This document shows positions 12,601 through 23,239 of a stretch of DNA of 64,000 bases, in pieces (position 1 is the stretch's first letter; each line of letters begins with the position of its first letter). Where the stretch lies: NCBI GenBank assembly GCA_030272585.1, contig BSYQ01000008.1, positions 3,224,001 through 3,288,000 of the forward strand, given 5' to 3'. The notes under the pieces were generated by a model. That model ran no database searches. It saw only the letters and a list, made by a program, of their open reading frames with translations, and was not told the origin of the DNA. The DNA is from Bryopsis sp. KO-2023. Lineage: Eukaryota; Chlorophyta; Ulvophyceae; Bryopsidales; Bryopsidaceae. A program made the translations under genes and the position numbers.

Positions 12601-13751
12601 GTCCCTGATGGTTTGTCTTTTTACTTTGTAAAAAAAGACGATGCCACAAAAAGAAAAAAAAAAAAAAAAAAGCAATATGTGTGATATTCACCTTGAAGAT
12701 CTCTCCCTATTCTCGTTACCCTGTTGTTATTCAGCAGTAACACTTTGAGCCTCGGCAGTTTGGGGAAGCCCTCCAACAAGACGATCGCATTGTCGGACAA
12801 ATCGATGCTGTCAAATTGATTCTAAGGGGAAAAAAAAGAAACTCGGCTTCAATACAGTGCATCACAATCACATCTTTTTCTTTAGAAGGAAATCATGACA
12901 TGAATTAGTCACACCCACAGGAACTCCTGAGTCTATTTTTTTTTCGTTTTACATAACCGCCCGTTGCGGATAATGTTGAAGAAATTGTTGAAAAATAAAA
13001 GAAAATATATAACACAACCAGATGCTGTGGAATTAGTCAAAGACATAGAAGAAATTTTTGGCGCGGATAATTTTTGGTGCACCGATGTCCAACGACTGCC
13101 TGGTACCACAGTGTGTATATATCTTATTTTAAAAAATAGAAACATGCACCCTTCTACCTATCATCTTGAATTTAGCAGGCAGGGCTGTTATGTACCGTTT
13201 TGTAAAACAGAATGTCTGAGTATGGATCGGATATTTCATCCTATTGGTCGATTCCATTTAAACCACCCCACATGTCAACTATTCTCACACTTTTCCACAA
13301 GGAAGAACTGCAAAAGTGTGAAAAAAAAATCCATCCATCCATTCTGTCAAAGAATGCTGTTTTATCCAGAGGCAATCAATAAAAAAAAACAGGAAACTCA
13401 CAAATAAAAATCAATATACAATACTCTTCTGGGAACACTTGGCCCTCTGAGCTCTTTGTACTCACGTTCGTTGCCCCAAGATTCTCGATCGCCCCGATTT
13501 TGTTTCCTGTGGAAAAAACAAAAGACAAAAACAGGCAACTGGTCAGTGAGCCATTCCCCCAAAACAACTCGACACTGAAAGAATGAACTTCCTGAAAAAG
13601 CAAAATGACTCCAAAGGCGTCGATCACCTCTCAAGTCTATTTCGTAGTTTTTTACGCAGTTCATATATTGGGGGCTCCTCAAAATAAGCTCCGCCGTCAA
13701 CCGCCCGGCTAGCCTCGGCCCAAGCGCTCCGATAGACACACGGGGCTCCAT
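9671..13751 (-). CDS. SNRPA1: U2 small nuclear ribonucleoprotein A' (leucine-rich repeat)
   Basis: Spliceosome component (Lea1 in yeast) that binds U2B'' and U2 snRNA stem-loop IV. Exons in coding order: 13751-13628, 13506-13466, 12821-12692, 12331-12273, 11194-11112, 10661-10598, 10242-9963, 9768-9671; 292 residues, against about 255 in human. LTAELI near the N terminus, DLRGNKIGAIENLGAT, LLLNNNRVTRIG, LILTNNKV and LSLMGNPVT are leucine-rich repeats. YVIHLIPSLKVLDFRKVK matches the family cap region. The segment IKAAIANAQTLEEVRSLESA matches the conserved C-terminal helix. The tail is acidic (GDAMEED). The ATG at 13751 is chosen because LTAELI follows shortly after. An in-frame upstream start is possible but would add residues not seen in the family. 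A SINE sits in the intron between exons 5 and 6. Confidence 0.95.
10868..11038 (+). mobile_element. tRNA-derived SINE-like element in U2A' intron 5
   Basis: GGTCCCAGGTTCGAATCTTGACC at about 10912-10934 looks like a tRNA T-arm with a pol III B box (GTTCGAATC). It is followed by a roughly 90-bp body and a tail of direct ATTGAA repeats (about 11020-11036). B box, unrelated body and short tandem tail together are the usual plan of a SINE. The A box is weak. It lies antisense to the host gene. Confidence 0.6.
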
Positions 13752-14512
13752 CTGAATAAAACCTCCCGAGTTTCTTTCCGCGACGTGCTGTTGGCGAAGC
13801 GGCAAACAGAGCACTGGAACAAGGGCAGAAAAAGAAAAAAAAATCGAGTTGTTGTTGATTGATTGATGAAGAATTTAGGCTCAATCAAATCAGCCTCTTC
13901 TGTTTTTTTTTTTTCTTCTCGATTGAGTTTGAAAACAAAAGTGGATGGAAGAATATCAGATGTTATGGGGGTTGGTCCACCCCCTGAATCTGACTCAAAC
14001 TGGCTTTAGGCTTTCGGCTTTCGGCTTACATTTCTGAAGAGGGGCCTTGTTGTAACTATCCCAGCATCATGGAGGGTGATGGCTCTCTTTTGCTGTGGGT
14101 TGTAATTAATGATCGATCGATTAATTGATTAAACTTCGTTTCCCCAGGATGATGTTGAACCCAGGAATTTTCGTGGATCATAGAAACTGGGTTGGACGAG
14201 ATAGATCGTGGAAGACTGAGGAGTAGCCAGTGAGAAGCAGGCACAGCTGTTTCTGGGTTTCTGCTGTTGTTTTCAAGTCCTTCAGTGATTTTCTTTTTTG
14301 GGGGGAAATCACTGTGAGAAGCACAAGAAGAGGGATCGTCCCATCGACAGGAACATTACCTAATCGATAGAGAAGTGAAAAGACATCCAAGCGTCGTGAA
14401 CGCGCACCAAGGGCCAAGGGTCTGTGCGCTCAGCGATTGGAAAGAAAAAAAAAGCGGACGCCTGCAGCGGAAAGCCACGGTCCCGAAAAAAGAAAATTCC
14501 GTCTCGCGCGCG
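13752..14512. promoter_or_regulatory. Divergent intergenic region U2A' / BTB gene
   Basis: Head-to-head starts 761 bases apart. It contains one copy of a dispersed repeat (14061-14131) and a palindromic TGACGTCA at 14514-14521 that overlaps the BTB start codon. Shared promoter function is inferred from layout only. Confidence 0.35.
14061..14131 (+). repeat. Dispersed repeat family A, copy 1
   Basis: The stretch beginning CCAGCATCATGGAGGGTGAT and passing through GCTGTGGGTTGTAATTA to a GATC/GATT-type tail matches the reverse complement of 47311-47378 with few mismatches. A simple-repeat tail suggests a retroposed SINE 3' end. Confidence 0.65.
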
Positions 14513-16177
14513 ATGACGTCACCATCCTTGTGTGGCGTCGACCGTCCGGGGAGGAAAACGGTGGAGTGCCCTCAAACGGACAGCTCTAACGGCCACGGTA
14601 TGGCTTCGACGCCCGATGGTCGCAATGCTCCCTGTGCCAAAATATCGCTTGTGCGTACGGCGTTGTCGAGCCTTCGAGATTTGTGGGGAAACCAGCCTTT
14701 GTCCGATATCACCGTCACGCTCCGGGTGGGTAATCAACCCGAGAGGCGTTATCCGCTGCACCGAACCGTGCTTTGCTCATCCGGTTACTTCAAGTCTTTG
14801 ATTCAAGGGGACTGGGGGCGATGCGAGGGGGGGGAGCTGTGTCCAGACGACCCGCTCTTCGACGTGGACGCCTTTGAGGCGGTGGTGCGGGGTTTGTATG
14901 GCTTCGAAGTCGACGTTTCGAAAAGCAACGTTTTGAATTTGCTCGCGGTTGGGGCGTACTTGCATGTGGAAGAAATCTGCGAAGACTGCAAAACTTTCTT
15001 GGTGGAGGAACTGGACCGAATGTCGATGGCGGACGTTGCGCAGTGCTTCGCGACGGTCTCCTGCAGAGAGTATCCGGGCAGCGTCGACATCAAATCGAAA
15101 AGTCTGGGGTTGCTTGCGGTGCATGCTTGGGATGAAGCCAGGGACGTCCTGTTGACGCTGCCCGCGAGCGTGCTGGAGGAATTGCTTTGCTCGAACAATT
15201 TGTGGGTGCCGGATGAAGCGGGGAGGGTGGACCTGGTGTTGGACTTGCTGGAGCGAACCAAAGACATGGACGAACCGAGCCCGGGGGCCGGAGGTGCTTC
15301 AAACTTGTCGGAGATGTCGCGGGAAGACACGGACAGCTGCCCTGCTCTGGACCCCAGCAACCCAGCCGAATTCGAGGACCCGGTTAATTCGTCGGGGGCG
15401 AGCTCGGTGATTGACGCCTCCAACAATGCATGTGACGACGATGTTCAGGAGGGGGGAGGGGCGTCTTCCTCGATCGAAATTCCTTCCCCCGGGTGTTTTC
15501 CATTTTGGGGCCGGTCGAATTCAACCGGACCCACCAGCCAGCGCGACGCCTTGCTGCGGGTCCTACGCAAAGGCATCCATTATGCATTCATCCCAGACAG
15601 CCAATTGTGCACTGTCCAAGCCAAGTTGAAGAAGCTTGGGGATAAGCAGACGATTGCCTCCATGGAAACCCACTTCTGGACAAGAGGCATGTTTTACGGA
15701 GTCTTGCAAGGGGTGGATGAAGCCGCCGGAACGGGGGGAGAGTCCAAAAGCAGCAGGGACCAGCCCTGGAGGAAATCCTGGCTTCGTTTCGGAATCGAAT
15801 TCTCGGACGTGGAGCAAATGGCGGCCAAGCAGCAGCAAGATTCGAACAAGATATACTATGCGGGGTTCCTGTGGTGGGTGAAGCTGAGGTTCAGAGAGAG
15901 GGACGAAAACGACGACATGTACAATGCATACGTGTGTGTTTGCAATTGTAAGCCCGTGGAGGGGCCTTACATAGACAAGGGGGGGGTGGGGACGGTCGAC
16001 GTCGACGCAACGATCAAGGATAAGTGCTTGTGCTTGGGTGATTTTCGGTTCAATACTTCTAGGTTTGCTTGGGGAGATGGCCGAGGGTGGGCAGTTTTCA
16101 AAAGGTCGAATTTACAGTCTCTCATGACAAAATCAGGGACGATTCGTGTGGCAGTTGCTTTGCGGGTGGTCGTTTGA
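14513..16177 (+). CDS. BTB-BACK protein with MATH-like C terminus, single exon
   Basis: 554 residues from ATG at 14513. The frame is open upstream but has no earlier ATG. BTB/POZ domain at about 55-165: LSDITVTL, then YPLHRTVLCSSGYFKSLI, the classic core in which the H-x-x-x-L and Y/F-F motifs are kept. A BACK-type helical region follows at about 170-265 (VLEELLCSNNLWV). Residues 265-360 are acidic, Ser/Pro-rich and probably disordered. The C-terminal 180 residues look like beta-sandwich strands (YYAGFLWWVKLRF, YNAYVCVCNC, WGDGRGWAVFKR, SGTIRVAVALRVV). Their spacing recalls MATH/TRAF domains, though this is by eye. BTB-BACK proteins usually act as substrate adaptors for cullin-3 E3 ligases. 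It is the only long intronless gene here and is more GC-rich than its neighbours, which could reflect retroposition or lineage expansion. Confidence 0.85.
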   Translation: MTSPSLCGVDRPGRKTVECPQTDSSNGHGMASTPDGRNAPCAKISLVRTALSSLRDLWGNQPLSDITVTLRVGNQPERRYPLHRTVLCSSGYFKSLIQGDWGRCEGGELCPDDPLFDVDAFEAVVRGLYGFEVDVSKSNVLNLLAVGAYLHVEEICEDCKTFLVEELDRMSMADVAQCFATVSCREYPGSVDIKSKSLGLLAVHAWDEARDVLLTLPASVLEELLCSNNLWVPDEAGRVDLVLDLLERTKDMDEPSPGAGGASNLSEMSREDTDSCPALDPSNPAEFEDPVNSSGASSVIDASNNACDDDVQEGGGASSSIEIPSPGCFPFWGRSNSTGPTSQRDALLRVLRKGIHYAFIPDSQLCTVQAKLKKLGDKQTIASMETHFWTRGMFYGVLQGVDEAAGTGGESKSSRDQPWRKSWLRFGIEFSDVEQMAAKQQQDSNKIYYAGFLWWVKLRFRERDENDDMYNAYVCVCNCKPVEGPYIDKGGVGTVDVDATIKDKCLCLGDFRFNTSRFAWGDGRGWAVFKRSNLQSLMTKSGTIRVAVALRVVV

Positions 16178-18480
16178 ATATATCTTGGTCAAGACTCAGG
16201 TTCAGAGAGATTTCTTTTCTTTTTTTTTGCTTTTGCCTCTCCCTCCAACAACTCCCCCCTGACCCAAATCTGCTTTCGTCCCCAACTTTTTTCTTTTTAC
16301 TGTGGTTTCATTGTGGGGTGGAAAAAAAGAGAGATATGAAAATGCACACACGCACACGCACGCGCACACACACATGCCCTTTTGGAAAAAAAAGCAACCA
16401 AAAAGCGAAAATGTTTCTTTCATAAAAAAAAAAAGAGCAAAAATGTATTGAATTTTTACGGGGACAAGGGGAATGGCATTTCAAGAGAGACTTAACCGAT
16501 GTATTTAGGATTTCTTTGCTGATCATTTGAGGTTCAAATCAAAAAAGAAAAAAAGAAAGGAAAAAAAAAATGGGAGTTTGGAGGAGGAGGAGGAGGGGGA
16601 GGGAAGGGAGGGGGGCTGGGGGGGGGGAAACGGTGATGAAGGAATTTTCAAAGGGACAGGATTTTTTTTTATTTAAAAAAAGGGGGAAAAGTGATGTGGG
16701 GTACATGGAAAGTGAGGGAGTGAGTGAACAGGATTTATTTTTTTTTTTGAATTTGAAAAACTCTGTGAACAGGAGGATAGGAGTTGGTCAGGGAATGTCA
16801 AGAAAAGAACAAGAGGGGGGACGCAAAAAAAACACACAAAAACAAAAACAAAACAAAAACAACCGTGATAATTAAGAAAAGCCAAAAAAAGAAAGAAAGA
16901 AGAAAAATAGAGGAAATATGTGTGAGATGCATTCCTTTTGGGTCGAAGTTTGGGGTGGTGTTTTTCTCTACAAAAAGAAACCGTCCTCTTTGACGTGGTT
17001 TATATTGGATATAAATGCCCAGCAAGGGAAAAGAAAAGAAAAGACACTTCAAATCAAATCAAATCAAATCAAAAGAAAAGAAAAGAAAAGGAAAAATAGA
17101 AAAGAAAAGAAAGAAAAAAAGTTCAAAGGGGTCAGCATTTTAAAAGGAAATTTTGGGAAGAGTTGGTGTTTGATGGGGTTTGGGTGTGATATATTTTTAA
17201 CCTGAAAAAGGAACCTGAATGCTCTATTTTTAGGCTGCTCATTTCTACTGTCCTTGTTTTTTGTTTTTTCAATTCCATTTGGAAAAAGGACACTTTTAAA
17301 CACGATTTGCAAAAAAAAAGAAAAGAAAAGGAAGGAAAAAAAAAACAAAAAAACAGCCGTGTTGCGTGTGTGGTTTTTCAATTTAAAAAAAGCTAACAAA
17401 GAGAGAGAAAACGCAAGGAGTCTTACGTGTTGATTTGCTTTTTTTTTTTCCTTTTTCGTCTTCTCATTATCTATGTGGCCAAGCATAGGTGACCTTCTTC
17501 ACTTTATATATATATATATATTAAGCCAACCGCTTTTGCCGTTTTTTTTTTTTTTTTCATTTTTTTTTTCTTCCTTCTAAGAGGTTGGAAACGACTTTGC
17601 AAAGTTGAGGAGAAAAAAAATGAAAAAGAAAGAAAGAAAAAAAAGGTGTAAAAGGCGAAGTTGCTGTCTGATTTTCTGCTGTGATTTTCTGTTAGGGAAT
17701 AGAAGGGAGAGAGAAGATTTATTACTAGGGGAGGTGTACCAAAAAAAAGAAAAAAAAAAGACCACAAGGAAAAGAGGAAAACAAAAAGAAAAAAAACAAC
17801 GATGGGGTCAAGAATGGATGGGATGGGATGTTATGGAAGGGGTGTTTTTTGGGAAAGAGAAGGGGTAGTGTTCTTTCAAGCAACCAAAAAGAAAGAAAAA
17901 AACAAAACAGGTTTGACAAAAAAAAAGACACATCATGATCTCTCTCTCTTTCTTTTTTCTTTTGCTGTCTCTCTCTTTTCTTTTTTTTTCCTTTTTTTTC
18001 TCTCTGCATGTCTGTCTGTGTGTGTGAGTCTGTCCTTGCTTGGTTGAATAATACTCAGGGGAAAATGGTGAAGGAGGGAAAAAAAAAAAATGGAAAAAAT
18101 AGGGTTTTCCGTCCCGAAAAATGGTTTTATCGACCCTTCTGCCAAGCAGACGAGACAGGCAACCAGATTTCGACCTTGCTATTGTTGGGGGTGGGGGTGT
18201 TTTCCCCCTCCCCACATTGTTCTCTTTAATATGCCCGCATCTCTTTTTGTTTTGTTTTTCTCGTGGGAATCCCCACAGATGAGGAGTGATGTCAAGTTTT
18301 AAAAGGGTTAATGGAAAAATAGGAAGCAGAAGGGTTGGCAAGGGGGAAAACAGGTTGAAAAAAAAAAATGAGAGGAAGTGAGGGAAAAAAAATCGGAGAC
18401 ATTGGGTGGCAAAACGTGAAAAAGCTGAAAAGATTAAAACTTAAAAAACAAAAAAAAAGAGTGTTCGGACAACAACAACA
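16178..18480. other. Purine-rich low-complexity desert
   Basis: No gene. Long stretches of the plus strand are almost pure A/G (16540-16700, 17020-17130, 17600-17650, 17740-17900), mixed with CAAAT and AAAAG repeats (17045-17100), CA/CG-type repeats (16345-16375) and pyrimidine blocks at 17930-18005. Confidence 0.7.
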
Positions 18481-21400
18481 ACAAAAGATGAATAAGATTA
18501 TTGCATCGTTGTGATTGATTTGATTTTCAAAACGTTTTGCTTATGATACCACTGATTGCCCCGTTTTTTCTTCTTCTCCCTATTTTGGGTGGGTGGAATT
18601 TCTATCAGGGGGGGGGGGGGGGGAAGTGCCAAGGAAAGTACAAGTTGGGTGGGAAATCTCGGGGGTAGTAACAGAAAATCTTGAAAAAAGTGCTGATGCG
18701 GTCGGCAGAGGAATAGACTTCGGAAATATTTTCTGGCAGAATCGGATGGGAGGATATCTTTGATGATTTTTCTGCTGTGGAAAAAACGAGGAAAAAGGAA
18801 TTCCTCAGCAGAAATGGCCTTGTTTGTCGGCTGCCACTCCAAAACCACCACGGACGAAGAAAAAAAGCGCACTTCCTCCACAAAATGCATATCGTTCTTC
18901 TCGAATGGTTGAAGCAGCTCAAGTGATTGACACGAGGATCCAGAAACATGACAGTTTTCGCCTGAACACATTGAAAAATGGTGTGATTATCATAGTTGGA
19001 AACATTTGGTGATGGATGGACTTGAATATGCTGAACTTTTTATAAGTTTTCAGGTTTGTCGGGGTCCATCATTCATTTGCTCTACAAAACACATAGTAAA
19101 AAATTCCTGCAAGATTTGGGAAGAACGAGATACTCAGGGAAGGAAAAAGACTCATTGAAAAAGAATTTCCACTGATCGATTAACTGCCCGCTGATTGTGG
19201 CAGGAGACAGTACAATACTCGTCTGCAAAGCTTCAACAACATTCTTACACTAACAACACTAACAACAAAAATGATTGTCTGAGGGAAGGACAGTGGATGT
19301 CTCAATGTAATTTATGTTTGTTTGTCTGTGGATGTCTCAGGCCGGGCAGCCTTTTTTTAAACCATATATATATATTTTTTTTGTGTGTCAATTTTTTGCT
19401 GTTTTGGAATTGTGCTTTTAGACAGAAGAGGAGTATGAAGCAATGGATCTGTACAACAGATGATATTGTCACTTGCATACCGATTGTTTCGATTTGTTTT
19501 CTTCTCCCTTGTTGGCGTTCGAGAAGGCTGGAGAAAGCATAGTGATTTTGGTTCACCGTTTTGTACGCCAACTTATTGTGAGGTGAATGAAACGTTTCGA
19601 GGTAATGTGGCTCCAAATTTGACCATAGAAACGCACATGTTGGGAGGAAGAAAGTGAAATGATTTTATGCAGTGGGTTTTGTATTCATTCTATTTGTGCC
19701 TTGTAGAATATGTTTTTTGTTAGTATATCGTGGATACAAACACAGAATATTTGTACAATATTTTGCCCTATGGTGCACTGTTTTTGGTGCAACGTATGAC
19801 ATGTGTTGATATGGATGAAGGAGAAGAGTTGGAAGACCTTCGCTTCTTCTGTTCCACTGCTGTACGTGCTATTTCCACCTACATCTATCCATTTCCTGCA
19901 CTCCAGCAGCGAAAGCATTCCTGATAGGAAAAGCATTTTTGATTTCTTGCACCCAAGTTGCTCTCCTGTTTGTTATGTTGAAAATAAACGTAAGACAGCT
20001 AAAAATAGAATATGAACAGGGAGATGAATCCTTCACCAAAGCTCCTGTCCTCTCTCGCGATCCACCTGGCCATTTCTTGTTCTCATTTGGACTCTAAACC
20101 GGCCCAAACAAACCTCGGAATTTTTTTCACTTCGTGTACATACACATCAATGTCAAATTGATGCTTTACTTCTTCAGACTTCAACCCTATGCTATTTCCC
20201 AGTTGTTTTTTTGGTGGACCCTGCCATGAATGCTTGCACCTCGCTTCTCAGCAACATGGTACTGAACCGGATGCACCCACCACTGTTTCCTTCCAGACAG
20301 TCATTTTTCACACTTTTTCTAGTCCTTCAAAATCCTCGTAGAATTCTCACTGGCCCAATCGACTGCCCTCTACCATGTGTGTTGGAGAGGTGACATAGAG
20401 ATCCAAACCCCCAGCATCGATTTACCTCATGAGCAAAATCCTATTACGAATCGGCATGCTTACTGTCTTCTTGGCTCCGATTGAGCCACAAGTCGTCAAA
20501 TATCCATGATTTGCAAGGGTTTCCCTATTTTCCAGTGTTTGTTGGAACTCCAGCTCCAGGCATTATCGTGCATTTCCTCGAAAAAAAAAGACAGAATTTT
20601 CCTTCGAAGGGAAAAAACTGTCCACATGTTTTTGATTTGTTGCATTTCACACACAAAAAGCGAAAATAATCAACCATCGAAACCGTTTCTCGCTTAGACC
20701 AAACGACATCCTTACAAACTAGCAAATCACAAGGTCCATATCCAACCCCCCCCCCCCTCCGCCATTGTCAGTGTAAAAGTCCACATCAGCACCAATAAAC
20801 GAACGGTCCATATTTTACGCAAAACTTTACATGCAAAAATACAAAACTCTCTTTTTCTTTTCCCTTCCCAAAATGGCCCTCTTCAGATGGGGGCCCGATA
20901 AAAACAGCACATAAAACACCCTCCCAGAAAACAAAAAACATCTGGACACCAGGTCAACGGACATACAAATGCTAAAAATAAATTTTCAGATGTTGTGCAG
21001 AGAAAGATTGCAATCACACATTTTTTTTTTGGTTTGGTTATGTTATGTTACCCCCCTTTTTTTGATTTTTGCTTTCAAAAGCACCAGAGTTAAACCAACC
21101 CAGCCAGCTACTCACGAAAACAACTCGTTTTCTTCGACATATTTGTCATTTTGCTTGGATTCTACCCGGGTGGGAACTAAAAAACCCACCGAACAAAACC
21201 TAGATTGTGTTTTTTTCAACCCCCCTCCCCCTTCCTCTATCTTTCTTTCTTTTTTTCCCCTTGTTTTCAACCTCGAATCGAATAATCGTTTCGGAATAAA
21301 ATCCCTGCAAAGAAGAAACCAAAACATACGTGAGAACCGCACGAGGCAAAATTAAAAAATAAAAATAAAAAAAAATCGATTTTTCTCTTTTTCACCCACA

Positions 21401-21729
21401 CTTTTTCCCATCAAACTGTTTTCAGATGTTTTTTTTTCCCGTTCACCACATTGAAAAAATACTTCACTGCGTTTTGGTGGCCTCCCCATTTCATCCCCCA
21501 AAACTGCTTGAATTACTGGTCAGATTTCAGATGGGCAAAAAAAACACTAATAACTAGAATAATAATAATAAAAAGCCAATTATCAATAATAATAATAATA
21601 TACTTGTGCCCATATGAAATGATTTCATCCTAACATGATTCCCACATGACAGCAAGCATTGCCAACAAGAACATACAACACTGTATAAAATCTGAGCGAT
21701 GCCCACCTTTGTGGGAGCATTGCATTTGG
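18481..21729. other. Gene-poor stretch with weak coding-like fragments
   Basis: No supported gene. It starts with an AAC trinucleotide run near 18470-18485 and a G17 run near 18608. Short open frames such as the one ending at 19924 have no conserved features. FTKAPVLSRDPPGHF around 20030-20075 faintly recalls retroelement polymerase text but is not continued. Confidence 0.4.
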
Positions 21730-22539
21730 TCAGATATCCTTATAGTCTCCATAATCCGATCCAGAAAAGTAGCCATCACCCCCCTCCCATTCCTCCACCA
21801 TAGGAACGGCTTCCCCATTCGACGGAGGAGGTGGTGGCGGCGCTGGTGGTGCTGGTTCATCGTCTTCCAGACGTAAGTTTTCGAATTGCCCCTCCACAGG
21901 GACTCCGGAGGAGTGTGTGGGCGACATGTCCGAGGTTTCTGAGAAAAACGCATCGCCCCCATCCCATTCCTGTTCCTCCTGGAGAGGAGTTGCAAACGTG
22001 AAATCAGGAGGGGCGGTGTGGGTTCCCGAGTTGAGCTGTAAATTGGAAGTGGGGGGGCTGGACAGCAGAGTCTCGGACAATCGAGATTCCACGGCATCCA
22101 TGGCACTGCCGATTCGATGGAGGCGTCGTTTCTTGGAGGAAATGCTTTTCTGTGTCAAGGATTCCTCCACGTAGTCTGCATAGTCTGACCCATCCGAAAT
22201 ATAACCATCACCACCATCCCAGTGCGACTCCTCGTGCAACACCACCAGGGAGCCCTTGGCTGGTGTTTTCGTTTTCTCGTCGAACTCAGGCCTGGCAATT
22301 TCCTTGCTCGGAACTTTGCCAGCTGGGGTTGGGGATGCTGCTGAAACATCTGGTGGGGGTGAAGTCGGGGTGGGGCTTTCGCACGTGGCAAAGTCACCCA
22401 AGGGTGTCAGGACGCCATTCAAGACGTCACTCGACCCTCGTCGATTTCTGGACGCACTCGTATCTTTCATGAGGTGCTCCAGGAACTTTTCCGCCATCCA
22501 CTTATTGTAGGTGGCCTTCATTTTCTGCTCCAGAGTCAT
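21730..22539 (-). CDS. Unrecognised acidic protein with three W-[DE]-G-G-D repeats
   Basis: 269 residues in one exon from ATG at 22539. I do not recognise the family. The first 30 residues are basic/amphipathic (NKWMAEKFLEHLMKD). A Ser/Pro-rich region follows. A short motif then occurs three times: HWDGGDGYISDGSDYADY at about 106-123, EWDGGDAFFSETSD at about 191-204, and EWEGGDGYFSGSDYGDY at about 250-266, the last reaching the C terminus. A basic cluster SSKKRRLHR at about 134-142 could be a nuclear localisation signal. A poly-proline run (about 231-239) precedes the last repeat. The repeats are acidic and carry tyrosines. An unseen upstream exon is possible. Coding status rests on frame length, the repeats and biased composition. 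Confidence 0.75.
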   Translation of the reverse strand: MTLEQKMKATYNKWMAEKFLEHLMKDTSASRNRRGSSDVLNGVLTPLGDFATCESPTPTSPPPDVSAASPTPAGKVPSKEIARPEFDEKTKTPAKGSLVVLHEESHWDGGDGYISDGSDYADYVEESLTQKSISSKKRRLHRIGSAMDAVESRLSETLLSSPPTSNLQLNSGTHTAPPDFTFATPLQEEQEWDGGDAFFSETSDMSPTHSSGVPVEGQFENLRLEDDEPAPPAPPPPPPSNGEAVPMVEEWEGGDGYFSGSDYGDYKDI

Positions 22540-22870
22540 GGTCGCGCGCCACGAAGCTCTCTTTCTCGAACCAAAATAGAACAGAAGCAAGTGATCCCTG
22601 CACCGACAAGCAAAAACGAAATGAAATCTCAACGTCGGAAGAATGCCAGCGCAGAGGGTTAAAAGAACAGTCCGTTCGAAACAGGACGCACCCCGGGCAT
22701 TACTAACAAAGGAAAAAGTTGAGAAAAAGTAAAAAAATGCTCCTGACGAAGAAAGAAAGAAAAGAAAAAAAAAGTGCGTCCGCTCTCACTGTTTCCGGTT
22801 TGGATTTTCCCAACGGTCGGCCCCCCATTGCACTAGATATAGAGTTTGGACTTGAACACGGGATCTGCGA
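22540..22870. other. Upstream region of the WGGD-repeat gene
   Basis: Likely 5' leader and promoter of the minus-strand gene starting at 22539, possibly shared with a doubtful plus-strand ORF at 22871. No element recognised. Confidence 0.3.
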
Positions 22871-23239
22871 ATGCCACCAAGTAAACCAAAAGCAAAACAC
22901 GTCAAAAAAAAAGTCGAAATACCCTCACGGCCCCTCACCCGTCGAAAAAAACACAAAGCTTTCTTGAGACGGATCGAATACGTTCAATCCAAACCAGCCA
23001 ATATTTCTGTGAAACCGCTACGGCGGTGTTCCTGCTTTCGGATAATAAGCGTCAATGAAAACGCGCGTATTGCAAGATATTTCCCAGGGCCTTCAGTCTG
23101 GGACGTGTGGGGTTCTTTTGTTATGGTGCTGTCCAACGTTGCGAGAGGAGCAAAATTCGTTTCCAGTCTGTCATGGCGACGGCGAGTAACGAACTCCAAA
23201 CCCTTTCATAAGATTTCCACCACGTTCACATCACCCTGA
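22871..23239 (+). CDS. Possible small basic protein, unrecognised
   Basis: ATG at 22871 opens 122 residues. It starts MPPSKPKAKHVKKKVEIPSR with a second basic block RRKKHKAFLRRIEYVQ, the kind of composition seen in ribosomal or nucleolar proteins. The second half is less convincing and may run into an intron. No family recognised. It lies head to head with the WGGD-repeat gene. Confidence 0.3.
   Translation: MPPSKPKAKHVKKKVEIPSRPLTRRKKHKAFLRRIEYVQSKPANISVKPLRRCSCFRIISVNENARIARYFPGPSVWDVWGSFVMVLSNVARGAKFVSSLSWRRRVTNSKPFHKISTTFTSP

Noticed and set aside
14803..15426. 207-codon minus-strand open frame
   Set aside because: Shadow of the BTB-BACK gene; Ser/Thr-rich text without motifs.
20030..20700. 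Retroelement-like phrase FTKAPVLSRDPPGHF
   Set aside because: Too short, followed by stops in all frames, and no second domain found.
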